A DNA stretch of 64,000 bases from Pinus tabuliformis (GCA_031772625.1 CM062813.1:765142720-765206719); one strand, 5' to 3'; shown: positions 23,795-35,640, counted from the first letter of the stretch. The notes: a model not told the origin generated them from the sequence alone. Numbers and translations are program-made.

Positions 23795-24170
23795 TGGAGG
23801 ATATTAAACAAAATTAACACACATGAAAAAATACCAGAGACAGAAATGTTGGAAAAGACCTTAGCCTTACTGTATTCCTCTCATAATACAATGTACAAAT
23901 AATGATAATAATACAAATAAATACATGAGGAAGCTTGTCTCAATATAGTACATCTATCTTGGTGGTTGAGCAAATCTCTCAACCAAACACTAATATAGGA
24001 GCCTAACTAATTGGAGAGAATCTCTCAACCAACTAGGCCTAAACTGACTCCTAACCATGAGGAACAAACTCAATCTAGAAAGGTAGAATTAAATCCAACT
24101 TTCTTGATTTTAATCAATTTAATTGTTTTGGACTTAGAATTGTTTTCATCACATGAGAGTGAGGCTAACA
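23795..24170 (-). repeat. 3' LTR of the non-autonomous element
   Basis: 376 bases, TGGAGGATATT...GGCTAACA in plus orientation. Its last ~310 bases match 27891-28201 nearly base for base (phrases CTTACTGTATTCCTCTCATA and TGAGCAAATCTCTCAACC). Confidence 0.9.
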
Positions 24171-24419
24171 TTCCCCCCCCAATGATAAGTCCAAAATAAG
24201 AACCAAGAACCATCTTACAAGTTCTCACACAGAAATTGTTGATCCTCAAAAATGCTGCCAGAAAAACCGCCAAAGTTGGATGCTGAAAAAACTCTAATCT
24301 AAAGAAAACATGAATCAGCTACAAGTCTGATACATCTCTTAACAACTTCATCAGGTGCCAAGCTGCAAAAGGATCCATCTGTCCTTTGCTTTCAATCAAC
24401 ATCCTTTGTCCATTGACAA

Positions 24420-24800
24420 AATGTTGATGACGCCCACTAGGGAATTTGCTTTGTCCACTGACAAAATATTGAGAACGCCCACTGGCGAATTTGCTGATGT
24501 CAAAACTGCTCAATGTTGTTCATTGAAAACTGCTCACTGTTGTTTTTGTTTGTTGAATGCCCATTGGCGAATTTGTTGATGATGCCCACTGGATGCTTTG
24601 TCGATGCCCACTGGCTGATGAGGATGCCCACTCGCTGATTTGATTAAAACTTCCCACTCGCTTCTTTTTCTAATGTTGATGGAGAATTTCTTAATGATGC
24701 CCACTAGATGATTTGTCGATTCCCACTGGCTATTGAGGATGCCCACTGGCTGATTTGATGAAGACTTTCCACTGGCTGCTTTTTCTAATGTTGTCGATAC
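24420..24800. repeat. Minisatellite of GATGCCCACTGGCTGAT-like words
   Basis: At least ten variants of GCCCACT(G/A)G are spaced 15-35 bases apart. A higher-order ~110-120 bp unit (…GATGCCCACTGGATGCTTTG…TTTTTCTAATGTTGATGG) is present twice, at about 24573-24682 and 24693-24797. It lies in the 3' untranslated part of the non-autonomous element. Confidence 0.85.
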
Positions 24801-24918
24801 TTTCAGTCTAACAACCACCTTCAATTCCATTATCATTCCCCCCCTTTTGTCAGTTGAAAGGAGAGAATCATTTTCACTTGATTTCTGAACTCCCCCCTTC
24901 AGGTGTAAGAGAGTTTCT

Positions 24919-25914
24919 TCATTTTACTGTAGAATTGGTCTTCATGTGAGACTGAATCCTTCGGTAACACATAGACAATTGTTTGACTGTAGATGACCAC
25001 TTCCAAGGATCAATCCATGCGTAATTGATCTTCACTTTGGGTGGTTGATTTCGCTTGCAGCATCTTTTGGATGAATGATTTTTCTTGCCACAATGGTGAA
25101 AAGGATGGAGGTCAAAGCATTTACTCTCCATATGGCCATTTCGTTTACAATGGTTACACTTAACCATATTCTGATCATTGTCGAGAAAACCAACACTTAC
25201 AAACTGAACTGGTTTTGAGAAATCTGGAACAAACAAAGTGTTTTCTTTGTTGTATCCTAGGCCATGTCGATCTTTGTTGAAGGAGATTTCTTCCCAAGGT
25301 CTGATCACTTTCTTGGAAAGATTATCTTGTTGTTGTTCTTCATACTTGCTGCTGCTGCTAACATTTTGTCCTTGATTTATTAAACCTTTTGTATCACACT
25401 GGGCATCAAGCATTAACAGTTCATCTGTTTGACATGTTGCATCAAACTGATCAATTTGATCTTTGGTACTACTTGTTGCATCATTAAGTAGTACAACTAG
25501 TTGGATGAGATCACCTATGTCACAACTTATATCAACCAGTTTGCTTAGATCATCTGTGTTGCAACCTTCATTAATATGTTGAATAAGATCACTTGTATCA
25601 CAACTTTCATTTGTTGTTGTGATGAGGTCTTTTGTGTCACAACTTGCATTTGTCTTCTCTACACATTCTGCATCAAGTAAATCTTGTTTTTCACTTAACT
25701 TAATTTGGAGTGCATGAATGAGTTTTTCTTTCAATTCGAGCTCAATTTGAAAGTCTTTTGTTGCTTCTAATGTGCAGGTCAGTTGATTGATTAAGGTTTG
25801 ATTCTCCTACAACTTCCATTCCATTGTTTCAACTTTATTCTATAACTTGTGATTGTAAATTTGCAAATCTTTAATCTCCAATTCTGCACTTTGAAGATGT
25901 TTTCCTCTACCCAT
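24919..25914 (-). pseudogene. Gag-like protein with 13-residue repeats and zinc knuckles
   Basis: The longest clean frame is 25734-24919 (271 codons). Reading back through two stops extends it to an ATG at 25914 with a coiled-coil-like leader (LQSAELEIKDLQIYNHKL). About seven repeats of 13 residues follow (SCDTKDLITTTNE, SCDTSDLIQHINE, GCNTDDLSKLVDI and diverged copies). Then come PWEEISFNKDRHGLGYNKE, one complete CX2CX4HX4C zinc knuckle (CNHCKRNGHMESKC) and a second knuckle with its first Cys lost (FHHCGKKNHSSKRC). Zinc knuckles are typical of retroelement nucleocapsids, so an RNA-packaging role is inferred. I do not know a family with this repeat. Two stops upstream suggest the copy is broken, unless a later Met is used. 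Confidence 0.7.
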
Positions 25915-27890
25915 TATGACTTTTGACATGCTCGCTTGTACTAGCTCGCTTGCTTGCTTGATTTTTCTTGATGCTTACTTGTAACACTTGCGGGATTTGA
26001 AGATCTCGCTCGCTTGAATTCTTGAACTTGTGTGCCTGATTTAGTTTATTAATGGAATGGTTGAACTCACGCTTGCTTGAATTTTGTACTAGGATGAGGG
26101 TGTTGGATACCACCGAAAATGCACTCAATGTTTACAATGACAAGTTCAAATGATATTGACTCACTTGAAGAGAATTGACTCACTTAATTGACTTAGTTGA
26201 GGAGAATTGACTCACTTAATTGACTCAGTTGAAGAGAATTGACTCACTTTACCTCCTATAAATTCACAATTTGAGTGTCGGTTTCTACCGAGAATGCACC
26301 TTTACATTTCAACACAATTTTATTTGAATTTGTTTACAAGTTAACTTACAAATTATGATTTTGTAAGTTACATAATGACCAATTGTCGTTGAATGTTGAT
26401 GTATTCTTTTGAAATGCATGAGTTTATAGTTGCATTAACTTGATTTCCTTGTGTGAATTTTTTTGTTGATGTAGAATGTTGATGTTGCCAACTTTGATTA
26501 TGTGTTGTAGTTGCGCAAATGCATGTGATTGTTTGTGCTTGATTGAATGCTCATTGCAACTTCTTAATTTCAAGTGCTTTAATTAATGTGCTTGTTTCAT
26601 TCACTTGCTTTAGACTCCTTGTGTGTGTTAGATGAGATAATTGTAGTGTCAAAACTAGACACAAAACATGCACAATCAATCACTACACGAGGTGTACTTA
26701 AGATCCCCTTATTCAATTTCAAGCGGATCTAGGACACATCAACACCACAAAAAGATATGTTTTTATTAAGTATTGAGTACATCACCCTTTTATCTTTACA
26801 ACGTCATCATTGAAACTTCTCAAAATTCCAGAACTCGTTGAAAATTTTCAAAACTACTTGGAAGCAAATTGTCTTCAAAACTAACTCACCCACTTTCTTC
26901 AACAAAATATTAAAATGACCTCCTTAACAAATACACCTTATCACTCCATTACAAGGAAATAAGCCCTTACTTTATAAAAATCCCAATTGTCACTCCACAC
27001 TAAAAAAAATGCACACTTGTCTCTCCACTTTTAAAAACTACACCTTCCTTTTACTTTAGAAACATAAACTAAATATGGGTCTCGAACCTTCCTTTCACTT
27101 TAGACACGTTTATTACAATGTTATACACTTTCTCATTCTATTTATAAACTTGAAAAAAATTCTTTTAAATTCCCATTTAAAAGAATTTTAATGAGTCACT
27201 TTAATAAAGTGAATTCAAGTTTATGGAGTTATTTGAAAAAATAACATGCATTCACAAAATTCGATTTTTCATTGAAAGCGCCACCTCTTTCACTGTTTAC
27301 TGGAAATTCTTCGGAAGGATCAAGCACGTCCTCCATTACAACCAACGTCATCTTCATCATTTTCTGCGATTTTTAATTTCTTGCATATCAATGTAACTGT
27401 CTCCCTCGAGATTCGCTTCTTGCATATCGCTGCAAGGTCTGTGTGCTACAATCATCTTCAAACTTGACCGGTGTACCTCAGATCTTCAAGAACAGGTCCA
27501 AGTATCCGCTCATTGAATTGGATGCTAGAAGGTCAGGCAGATTGCCATGTTAAGAAACACAACTGCTTAAATGTCCTGATCTGGTGGTTGGATCAGCAAT
27601 CTCTCAAATTTTTGTCTCTACAGCCTAGCCAATTCACATGCCATTTCCTATGCAATCATTGAATTGGTTGTTTGATTTCCTCCCTCCAGCATTTTTCCAC
27701 TAGTAATTGCACGACTCCAAGCTCCATGCACAATGTGTCCATGCAACAGCGTATTCAACCGGCCACACCACGCTACAATATCCTCACTCACACGCCGCTC
27801 TGTTCATACACAAAATTGCATACACCTCCATGCTCCAGCATTCCTCCCGCACGCAAAAGGCATTCACACAACAGGGTGCATGCTCCTTAG
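25915..27890. other. Non-coding leader region of the non-autonomous element
   Basis: No protein motif. It contains a ~35-bp tandem repeat (GAAGAGAATTGACTCACTTA-type) three times at about 26150-26255, and a diverged duplication of an ACCGAAAATGCAC phrase at 26110-26140 and 26288-26310. Confidence 0.5.
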
Positions 27891-28201
27891 CCTTACTGTA
27901 TTCCTCTCATAATGCAATGTACAAATAATGATAATAATACAAATAAATACATGAGGAAGTTTGTCTCAAGATAGTACGTCTATCTTAGACACTATGGTTG
28001 AGCAAATCTCTCAACCAAACACTAATATAGGAGCTTAACTAGTTGGAGAGAATCTCTCAACCAACTAGGCCTAAACTGACTCCTAACCATGAGGAACAAA
28101 CTCAATCTAGAAAGGTAGGATTAAATCCAACTTTCTTGATTTTAATTAGTTTATTGTTTTGGACTTCAAATTGTTTTCATCACATGAGAGCGAGGCTAAC
28201 A
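27891..28201 (-). repeat. 5' LTR of the non-autonomous element (inner end truncated)
   Basis: Matches 23865-24170 with scattered substitutions and a few indels, and ends CTAACA at 28201 beside TSD TTAAC. Compared with its partner, the part that should join the PBS is missing. Confidence 0.88.
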
Positions 28202-28650
28202 TTAACCAGTTGGGTCGTACGCCCCTATTGGACAACTTCCTCACTGCTTGGAGGGGGGCAAAACCCTTTCCGAGTTTTTGTGGGTTTTGGGAGAGGAGTC
28301 TGGGGATAAATTTTCAGAGCATTTTGAGGAGTATTGGACCCTGAAATCATTGTTTCAACCAATAGCTAGCAGTGGATTACTCGTTGGACAGTGCGCACTT
28401 CTTGTTGCGAGACATTCCTCATTTGGGTCAAAGATATCTCTTATGGTTTTTGCATAGCTTTTTTAGCAATCTGAGGTTCTATCATTTCAGCTCATTCTAT
28501 GTACCCATTTCTGACTTATTAATAAAATGGCTCAGATTGTTTTGCTGGTGTCTTTGGTGTACAGAGTTGTGGTTGTGGTTTTTATTTATCTTGATGTTCC
28601 TTGTACATTGTTTTGGTATTTACTGTTAATTTCCATTTAGGAATATTACA

Positions 28651-29036
28651 GTGCTATAAGAGCATGTTCTTGGCCAGCTATGGGAGCAGGAACTTGTGAT
28701 GCCACCTCATTTTGGTGGTGTAGTCTTTCATAGAGGCAGGGGTCGAGGCAGAAGAGGATGGGGTAGAGGTTGAGGGCCTGACACTTTCTCTAACACTAAA
28801 CTAGAGCATGCCATAGAGTGTGATATTTGGGGCAGAGAAGCAATGGAGAATGCGGAGAATGTGGAGCCTAAACAGGGGGACAAGGAGTTGACATTGGCAA
28901 AGAGGGCTACGCAGAAAAAGCTCCTGATGGACATGCTAGCGCAGTTGGCTAGCGTTTATTTACCAAAGCCAATAAACCAAACCCGGGGAGACAACACAAT
29001 AATGGGGAAGGAGGATCTTGGACGGGTGAAGGGAGT
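28651..29036 (+). pseudogene. Gyp-A primer-binding site and gag 5' part
   Basis: Directly after the LTR, GTGCTATAAGAGC (28651-28663) is a degenerate version of the TGGTATCAGAGC initiator-tRNA site. The following frame has MPPHFGGVVFHRGRGRGRR and later a Lys/Glu-rich stretch (ENAENVEPKQGDKELTLAKR) before Cop-B interrupts it at 29037. Stops and frame changes are present. Confidence 0.65.
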
Positions 29037-29568
29037 TGTTAAAATTGGCAACTAAGGCCAAATTCCACCTGGGGACAACTCATTTGATGGAGATGATGAT
29101 TGCATTGGATTCCTCTTTTCGAGAGGTCCAAGATTGATATAAATATCATCTCATTCGGACAAGCAAAAGTGTGATTTTGAATTTATTCCCTCACGTGCAA
29201 ATTGTTTAGGTTGGCCTCAGCTTAATGTAGGCTCAAGAAGCCCAAGGGATGTGCCTCTTCACCCACAACAAAGTGTATAAATAAAAGAGACCTCACACCT
29301 CATTTGGACATCATTCATTCACACATTCTTCTCTCTCTTCATCAAATTGGTTCATACAGCTTGGGCATCTTCTCTCTCTCTCACACGTGTGGCTAGGACA
29401 GAATTTCTGGGCCAAAACAAAACCAAATTTAAGATTGTTTGACCAACATTGACCGAGGTTGTTTTGACCAAATTTGACTGTGGTTTTGAAGGGAGAATTT
29501 CAATTTCTCTATGCCGCATTGTTTGGCACAAAAATTGAGGATTTTGGGGCTGTTTGACCTGCGTTGAC

Positions 29569-30814
29569 TGTAATATCCCCAATTTTGATCTTTAGCATTA
29601 GAGATGAGTTTTGGGAGATGACGCAATTTCGGCATTGGGACTTAGGAGGAAAAGGGAAAAATTGCAGCTCTAGTGGAATATGGGGCCCACATGAAGTACG
29701 CACTTGGGGCAAAAGGAATTTGAATTCCATAAGGCAAATCAAATTGGTGGAGGGACCCACAAGGCATGCATGGCAAACAATTAGAAAAGGAAGGAATGAG
29801 GGAGCAATAGGGGTCTTTTGTCTATTTGAAAATTGAATTTTCCTTAGTTGTTCAGCTAAGCCAATATTGTGTTGTTCAGCACAAGAGATTCCCAAGGAGA
29901 GAAGCTCAATCTTTCTTCAGTGGACTTCGAGTGCCACCCAAGGAAGGCTTTCATTCATCACTAAGACTGGAAGAGGCATCAACTATAGGTCCCACACATT
30001 TCTGGAGCAGATCATGCGGTCTGGGAGCCACCACTATGCAGAGAGGATTCACTGGTTGTTTGTGGAGCAGGGTTGTCGGGGAATTGAATGGAGAAGCTGC
30101 AAGAGCGTTCCTTCATCATTTACAGGAGTGTGGAGGGCAGCCACAACCAAGAGGACCAGCTTACACGCAACTCTCACTTTATCATACACAGGAATGCGTC
30201 ATCTCCTCCATGACTACGTAGTCATTGGAGTGAGACTCTTTTTGGGCAGCATCATCCGGGGGAGTTTGGAGCTAAGGTGTTGGGAAATCATTGTGAGGGC
30301 CATTTGAGGAGGATTGTTAGAGTTTGGAGCGCAGAGATTGACAAAAGCAATCACAATAACAAAATTCGAATCTAGGGGAGGACCAAGCTATGAAGGGTCA
30401 AATTTTGATGGTTGGAACTAAGGGAAACCCTTTATGGGTTTTTATGGGTTTTGGGCAAGGAGCACTCTCCTAATTTTATAGAATTTTCTGGGAACTCTAG
30501 AGAGGAAAAATCAGGGGGTGAAGTTAAGCAGCAGTGTAGTTTTGGAGTAGCAACGCATTTTCCTGGAGGAGCTTGCTATTGTAGCTGTTGAGCTTTCTCG
30601 TATTCATCATCCGGTGCTTGTAGCTTGCCTTGTGCAAGCCTAGGTGCATTTTATCCAACTCATTTGTACCCCAACACTATTATTAATAAAATCTTGGCCA
30701 GTTTGTGGACTTGGAGAAATTTTTGGTTTACGTGTATGCATTCCTGAAAATTTATGTGTTATTATCTTTGCATGTCTTTGTTATCATTGTAAAATTTCCA
30801 TTAGGAATATTACA
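29569..30814 (+). repeat. Solo LTR of the Gyp-A family (sLTR-1)
   Basis: 1,246 bases from TGTAATATCCCC to GGAATATTACA, with perfect 5-bp TSD TTGAC at 29564-29568 and 30815-30819. It aligns with the Gyp-A LTRs (GTTGTTCAGCACAAGAG, CCCTTTATGGGTTTTTATGG). No internal sequence remains. Confidence 0.95.
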
Positions 30815-30922
30815 TTGACCGCAGGGCTGACTGTTGTTTGATTGAGTTTGACCAGAGTTGTTGGCACTATTTTGGGTTGACTTTGACCTTTGCTAGAGGC
30901 CGAATTGGACTTCCTTTGACCG

Positions 30923-31878
30923 TGTGAAATTTTATCTATTGCAGATACTAGAAATTATTCTTCTAACTCAAAAATTAATTATGTAGTTTATTTGCTACGA
31001 CAAATAACGAATAAAATCACAACTGCAATTTTCACCATAAAAATACTGCGGAAAAATAAAATATTGGAAACTGAGAAATTCTAGCACACACAATAATTTC
31101 AACACAGTTATTTTTGGACAATTGTCCTTGGAAAAACCCAACTTGGGAAAATCGGTGCAACAAATGAGGGTTTTATTATTAATCTTCAATAGTAATTTTG
31201 AGTACAATAATTTAGATGCCAAGCTGGCAATCTAATCTGAGGAAAACACTGGCAAAAAATATTGTGAGGATTTTCTCTCACCCCACAACTATTTTCTACC
31301 TCCGAAATAGCTTCCCCGGCCTCTACACTGAGCTCCCTGCGTCACCCTCTACGTAGGGCCTACGCTGGCCCTCTAGAGATTTTGGCCTTCCTTCCTTCCA
31401 CTCTTCCAGGAACTGGAAATCTTCCTCTCGGAATGCTACTGCTCTCCTCTTGCAACTGCTACTCACCCTCAAACTCTATCTTTTCTACTGAGTTGCTGCT
31501 ACTGAGAAAATCGAACTGCCTGGGCCACTGAGTATCTACACTAGATGATCTCTCCATCACCACATCAACTTCTTTTTATAATCCACTGTTGGAGCACCAA
31601 CATCCAAGATTAAAACTTAACCAATGGCTAGGATAATTTATGGATCGATCCGTGTGAATTTCAAGATGATTCTCATCTTATCTCAATTAATACCGATTAA
31701 TTAACCATATTCCCTAAGTTTAGACTTAGGAAATATTTAAAAGTCCGCTAATAATCTAATTGAGACACTTCTAAGCAGAATTTCCAAAAACGATTTTTGG
31801 GTTTTGGAGATCTCATGTATTCTAGCCTCTCCACAAAATTTCAAGGCTAGAAAACATCTGATGCTACAAAAACTAACA
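30923..31878 (-). repeat. Solo LTR of the TGTTAG copia family (sLTR-2), reverse orientation
   Basis: 956 bases. On the minus strand it begins TGTTAGTTTTTGTAGCATCAG and ends AAAATTTCACA. Perfect TSD GACCG at 30918-30922 and 31879-31883. It carries the GCACCGATTTTCCCAAGTTG phrase on the minus strand at 31114-31170. Confidence 0.95.
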
Positions 31879-32262
31879 GACCGAGCTTCGAAGGAGGTGT
31901 TTTGTTGTTGTTTTGACCAACAATGACTTTCTGGTTATGGCTTAAGTTTGACTGCAGTTGATTGCAGATTTTGGCAGGATTGATTTGACTTTGTATTGGG
32001 CTAGTCTATTTGACTTTTGAACTCTCTCTGTTGAACTATTGAATAATAATAAGAAGATTTGATCAAAGGGTTTTTACCACATTGGGATTTTTCCTTGGCA
32101 TCCCCGCCAAATCTGGTGTCCTCTTGTCTTGGCTTGTCTTCTGCATTTTTTTTTATGTTCTATCTGCATTTAATGGTTGATGTGATTGTTATTGGGATAC
32201 TAAAGAACATTGAAGTAAATTGTGCTAAGCATAGAACATATCATTGTTAACTAAAATAAACA

Positions 32263-32274
32263 TGGTATTAGAGC
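32263..32274 (+). promoter_or_regulatory. Cop-B primer-binding site
   Basis: TGGTATTAGAGC starts directly after the LTR and differs by one base from the initiator-methionine tRNA-complementary site TGGTATCAGAGC. Confidence 0.92.
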
Positions 32275-32357
32275 TCCGGTGAAGACAAAGCCCAAGCAAG
32301 AGTGAAAAAAGCAATCACTAAGGAAAGTTGTTGGACAAGAATTTGAAGCTAGCCTCA

Positions 32358-33330
32358 ATGACGACTACATCATACTTCAAATCCGAGGACAAGCTTAAGG
32401 ACAAATCCAACTATCATGCATGGAAGATGTCTTTGGATTTGACTTTGGAAGAGAATGATGTTATGGACTATGTCAAAGGAAGAGTGGTGGAGCCTCCTTC
32501 AAATGCACCCACAGCTGCCAAAACAAACTACAAGAAAGGTGAGGTCAAAGCTAAGAAAATTATTGTTGATTCCATTCACAAGCATTTGGTTGCCTATATT
32601 TCTAATTTGGAAACATCTAAGGAGATGTATGACAAGCTGGTTGGGATGTTCAAAGTAAACAATGCAAATCAAGTTCTCTTTCTCAAGAACAAGTTGAAAG
32701 ACATCAAGATGGATAGAGAAGAGTCCATTCAATCCTACTTCATGAGGATTACCGAAATCAAGAATGATCTCCTATCTGTTGGAGAAGATGTTGGTGATAG
32801 GGAGCTCACTCTTATTGCACTTGGAGGCCTTACAAGAGAATGGGATGTGTTTAACACTACCATCCTCAACAATGACAGGATTTCGGGGTTTGATGAATTA
32901 TTTGCTAGATGCACTCAAGAAGAAATAAGGATGATGGAAAGAGATGAGCCTTCAAATGGAAATAATCCTATTGCTTTCTCTGCTCATGCTAAAAGGAAGA
33001 CCAATATTGGTCCATGAAGACAAGATCAAAGGTGTAAGTCGGGATTCAAAATAGGAAGAAAAGGAAGATGCTTCAATTGCAACAGGTTTGGCCACTTTGC
33101 TAGAGAGTGTACTCACAAGAAGGATACTCTAAGGGATGATGACAACAACAACCACAACAATTACAAAGGCAATGACAATCAAAGGAACAACAAGTTCAAC
33201 AAATATGGAAAGAGGAATGCTCCCACTACTCGATATAGAAATGGTTGTTCTCCCAAAAGGTCAAAAAACTCCAAGTATGAGGAAACTAATGTTTTAGATA
33301 AGCGTAAAGAATTTTATCTTATTTCTGCCC
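32358..33330 (+). pseudogene. Cop-B gag
   Basis: The first in-frame ATG that fits the family is at 32358 (MTTTSYFKSEDKLKDKSNYH). The capsid (UBN2-type) region includes WKMSLDLTLEENDVMDYVKG, ETSKEMYDKLVGMFKV and LIALGGLTREWDVF. A TGA at 33015-33017 stops it. Beyond the stop the same frame continues into a zinc knuckle CFNCNRFGHFAREC (about 33072-33113) and an Asn-rich tail. Gag would package the RNA. The N-terminal two thirds is strikingly intact, whereas pol is not. Confidence 0.9.
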
Positions 33331-33350
33331 TCACCACTGCCTCTCCTCCA

Positions 33351-33540
33351 AATACATTGGATCATTGGTTGATTGATAGTGGTGCCTCAACGCACTTCAC
33401 TGGGTATAAGCAGGCCCTCTCAAACTTGGTTGAAAAGAAGACAAATTTGGAGATCATACTTGGCGACAATGCCACCTACCCCGTGAAAGGGATTGGGACT
33501 GTCACTCTTCACTTAAATCAAAGTCAAACTCTTCTTTTAT
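33351..33540 (+). pseudogene. Cop-B protease
   Basis: DHWLIDSGASTHFTGYKQAL has the copia aspartic-protease active site D-S-G-A-S, followed by an ILGDNATYPVKGIGTV flap-like segment. The frame ends in a TAA at 33540, where the family reads on into the next domain. Confidence 0.9.
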
Positions 33541-34640
33541 AAGAAGTATTATATGTACTTGATTGCAAAAAGAACCTAGTGTCTATTTCTACAATGGAAG
33601 ATAAAGGTTTCAAGGTGACATTCGTTGATGGGAAGGTATGTGTTTGGCAAAGGAAGCCGAAAGATGCATTTACACTTGGATTTAGGGTTGAAGGTCTCTA
33701 TCAGGTTGGAGGAAGTCCTTTGAGAGTTATGTCTTGTGATACTTCTCTTCAATCTGAATTATTGCACCGAAGATTTGCTCACCTTCATTACAAAGCCTTA
33801 CCTGATGTAAGGAAGATGGTCACAGTTATGTCCCAATTGAACATAGATCGTGAAGGAGTTTGTCAGGTTTGTGCGGCTGGAAAACATACAAGGGTACCAT
33901 TCCCTTCAAGTGAAATTCAAACTACTGATATTCTTCAATTGGTCCATTATTATCTATCAGGTATGTTGCCTGTAACATCTCTAAGAGGATACTTGTACTA
34001 TGCAGTTTTTGTGGATGACTTCTCTCGCAAAACATAGATCTATTTCTTGAAAAAAAAGGATGAAGTAATCAAATGGTTCCACTCTTTCAAAGCCTTGGTC
34101 GAGAATCAAATAGGGAAGAAGATCAAAATATTGAAGACCAATAATAGAACCAAATATGAGTCGAATGAATTCAATGACTATTGTAGAGACGCTGGCATTA
34201 AGAGGGAGACCACCACTGCGTATACTCCTGAGAAAAATGGAGTTTCCTAAAGGAAGAATCGAACAATCATAGAAGCTACCCTTTCTATGCTTCATGACCA
34301 AGGCCTACCGAAGTTCTTATGGGAAGAAGTTGCCAACACCACTGTATATGTTCAAAATAGATGCTCGCATCAAGGATTGGACTTCAAGACACCCGAAGAA
34401 GTTTTCACCGATAAGAAACTTGATGTTTCTCATTTTAGAATTTTTGGTTGTCCCATATATTTTCATGTGCCGAAATTGGAAAGAAACAAGCTAGATGCAT
34501 CTGGGAAGAAAGGAACTTTTGCAGGCTTAGTGAAATTTCAAAGGCATATAGAATCTATGTGCCTAGACAAAGAGAAATGGAAAGAAGTCATGATGTCACC
34601 TACGATGAAGATTTTGCCCTCAGGAAAGTCAGAGATCTTC
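33541..34640 (+). pseudogene. Cop-B integrase, catalytic triad lost
   Basis: GAG-pre-integrase with zinc ligands is kept (HRRFAHLHYKALPDVRK, CQVCAAGKH). In the rve core all three catalytic acids are gone: HSDLSG is now HYYLSG, TDNGGE is NNRTKYES, and the Glu after NGV is a TAA stop (34250). The distal part (LPKFLWEEVANTTVYVQNR, HFRIFGCPIYFHVPKLERN) is readable. A frameshift near 34500 separates integrase from the RT frame. Confidence 0.9.
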
Positions 34641-35640
34641 CTATCCCTAGGAAGGACAATGATGATGATGCAAGAAAGAAGGATGAATCTCCAACCAATG
34701 AGCTGATTTCCAATGTTGAAAGACCGATGGATCCCATTTATCCACCCCCTAGTAAGCCCTCTACCTCAAGAAAAAGACCTTCCTGGCTCAAAGATACTCT
34801 TGAAAATGTTGAAAGACATGTTGCACCAAGGGGGACATTTCATGAAAGCAAGAAGCCGAATAGGTACCAAGGGTACTTAGCTGCTATGAGTACCATCGTT
34901 CAATCTGAGCTATGTACGTTCGAAGAAGTCATGAAGCACGAAGTTTGGAAGGATGTGATGAATGAGGAATATGAATCGATCATGAAGAATGATGTCTGAT
35001 ATGTGGTTCCTAGACCCAAGGACAGGTCAATGGTCACTTCTAAATGGCTTTACAAAATCAAACATGGAGCTGATGGGAGTGCTGAAAAATTCAAGGCCAA
35101 GTTCGTTGTTCGAGGCTTCTCTCAAAAGGAAGGAGTGGACTATAATGAGATATTTGCACTGGTTTCCCGATATACCACTCTCTGTTTGATTATAGCTCTT
35201 GTTGCCTCTCAAGGATGGAGCCTACACCAAATGGATGTCAAAACTGCGTTCTTGTATGGCTCGCTTAAGAAGGAAGTCTATGTAGAGTAACCTGAGGGGT
35301 CCGAGGTTCAAGACCGAAAGACACGTGTATGCAGGTTGAAGAAAGCCCTCTATGGGTTGAAACAAGACCTTATGACTTGGTATGAGAGGATTGAGAACTA
35401 TCTTATGAAGCTGGGTTTTACAAGGAGTGAAGTTGACCCGAACCTATACTTAAAGGTTGAAAAGGACAGGTCACTCATTCTGGTTCTTTATGTGCATGAT
35501 ATTTTTCTGACAAGTGCAGACCCTCTCATTTATCAATGCAAGAGGGAGTTGGCTTCCAAATTCAAGATGAAGGACCTAGGACTGATGCACTACTTCCTAG
35601 GGTCGAAGGTCTGGAAAAAGCCAAGTGACATTTTCCTTTC
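34640..35640 (+). pseudogene. Cop-B reverse transcriptase
   Basis: Linker with PSTSRKRPSWLKDTLENVER, then RT landmarks SKWLYKIKHGADGSAEKFKA, HQMDVKTAFLYGSLKKEVYV and LYGLKQDLMTWYERI. The catalytic loop is YVHD (LVLYVHDIFLTS at about 35485-35520), not YVDD. Stops at 34998 and 35288 interrupt the frame. The Asp-to-His change alone would abolish polymerase activity. Confidence 0.92.

Larger units (their letters stand above)
23795..28201 (-). mobile_element. Non-autonomous LTR retrotransposon with a gag-like ORF only
   Basis: Bounded by TSD TTAAC (23790-23794 and 28202-28206). The LTRs are 23795-24170 and ~27891-28201, about 93% identical by eye, both ending CTAACA on the plus strand. A purine tract (TTGGGGGGGAA on the minus strand, 24171-24181) abuts the left LTR, which fixes minus orientation. 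The internal DNA encodes one gag-like protein and no RT, integrase or RNase H, so it would depend on another element's enzymes. The inner ~75 bases of the right LTR and its PBS are deleted. Confidence 0.85.
23049..28650 (+). repeat. Gyp-A 5' LTR, interrupted
   Basis: LTR sequence lies at 23049-23794 and resumes at 28202-28650. The join restores about 1.19 kb, close to the 1,246-bp solo copy. Shared landmarks are GTTGTTGAGCACAAGG (23311), CCCTTTCCGAGTTTTTGTGG (28264-28283) and the end GGAATATTACA. The left end (TGTAATTTTTGG) was placed by alignment to the solo LTR start. Confidence 0.75.
29037..32262 (+). repeat. Cop-B 5' LTR, interrupted by two solo LTRs
   Basis: LTR DNA is 29037-29568, 30820-30922 and 31884-32262 (about 1.01 kb), colinear with the 1,044-bp 3' LTR. 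It ends ...CTAAAATAAACA at 32262, followed immediately by the PBS. It contains a GTATAAATA TATA-like box near 29275 and the TTTTTACCACATTGGGATTTTTCC phrase near 32070. Confidence 0.95.

Noticed and set aside
26101..26118. TGGTATCCAACACC on the minus strand as the primer-binding site of the gag-only element
   Set aside because: It lies 1.8 kb from the LTR that pairs with 23795-24170 and matches the tRNA site only over seven bases.
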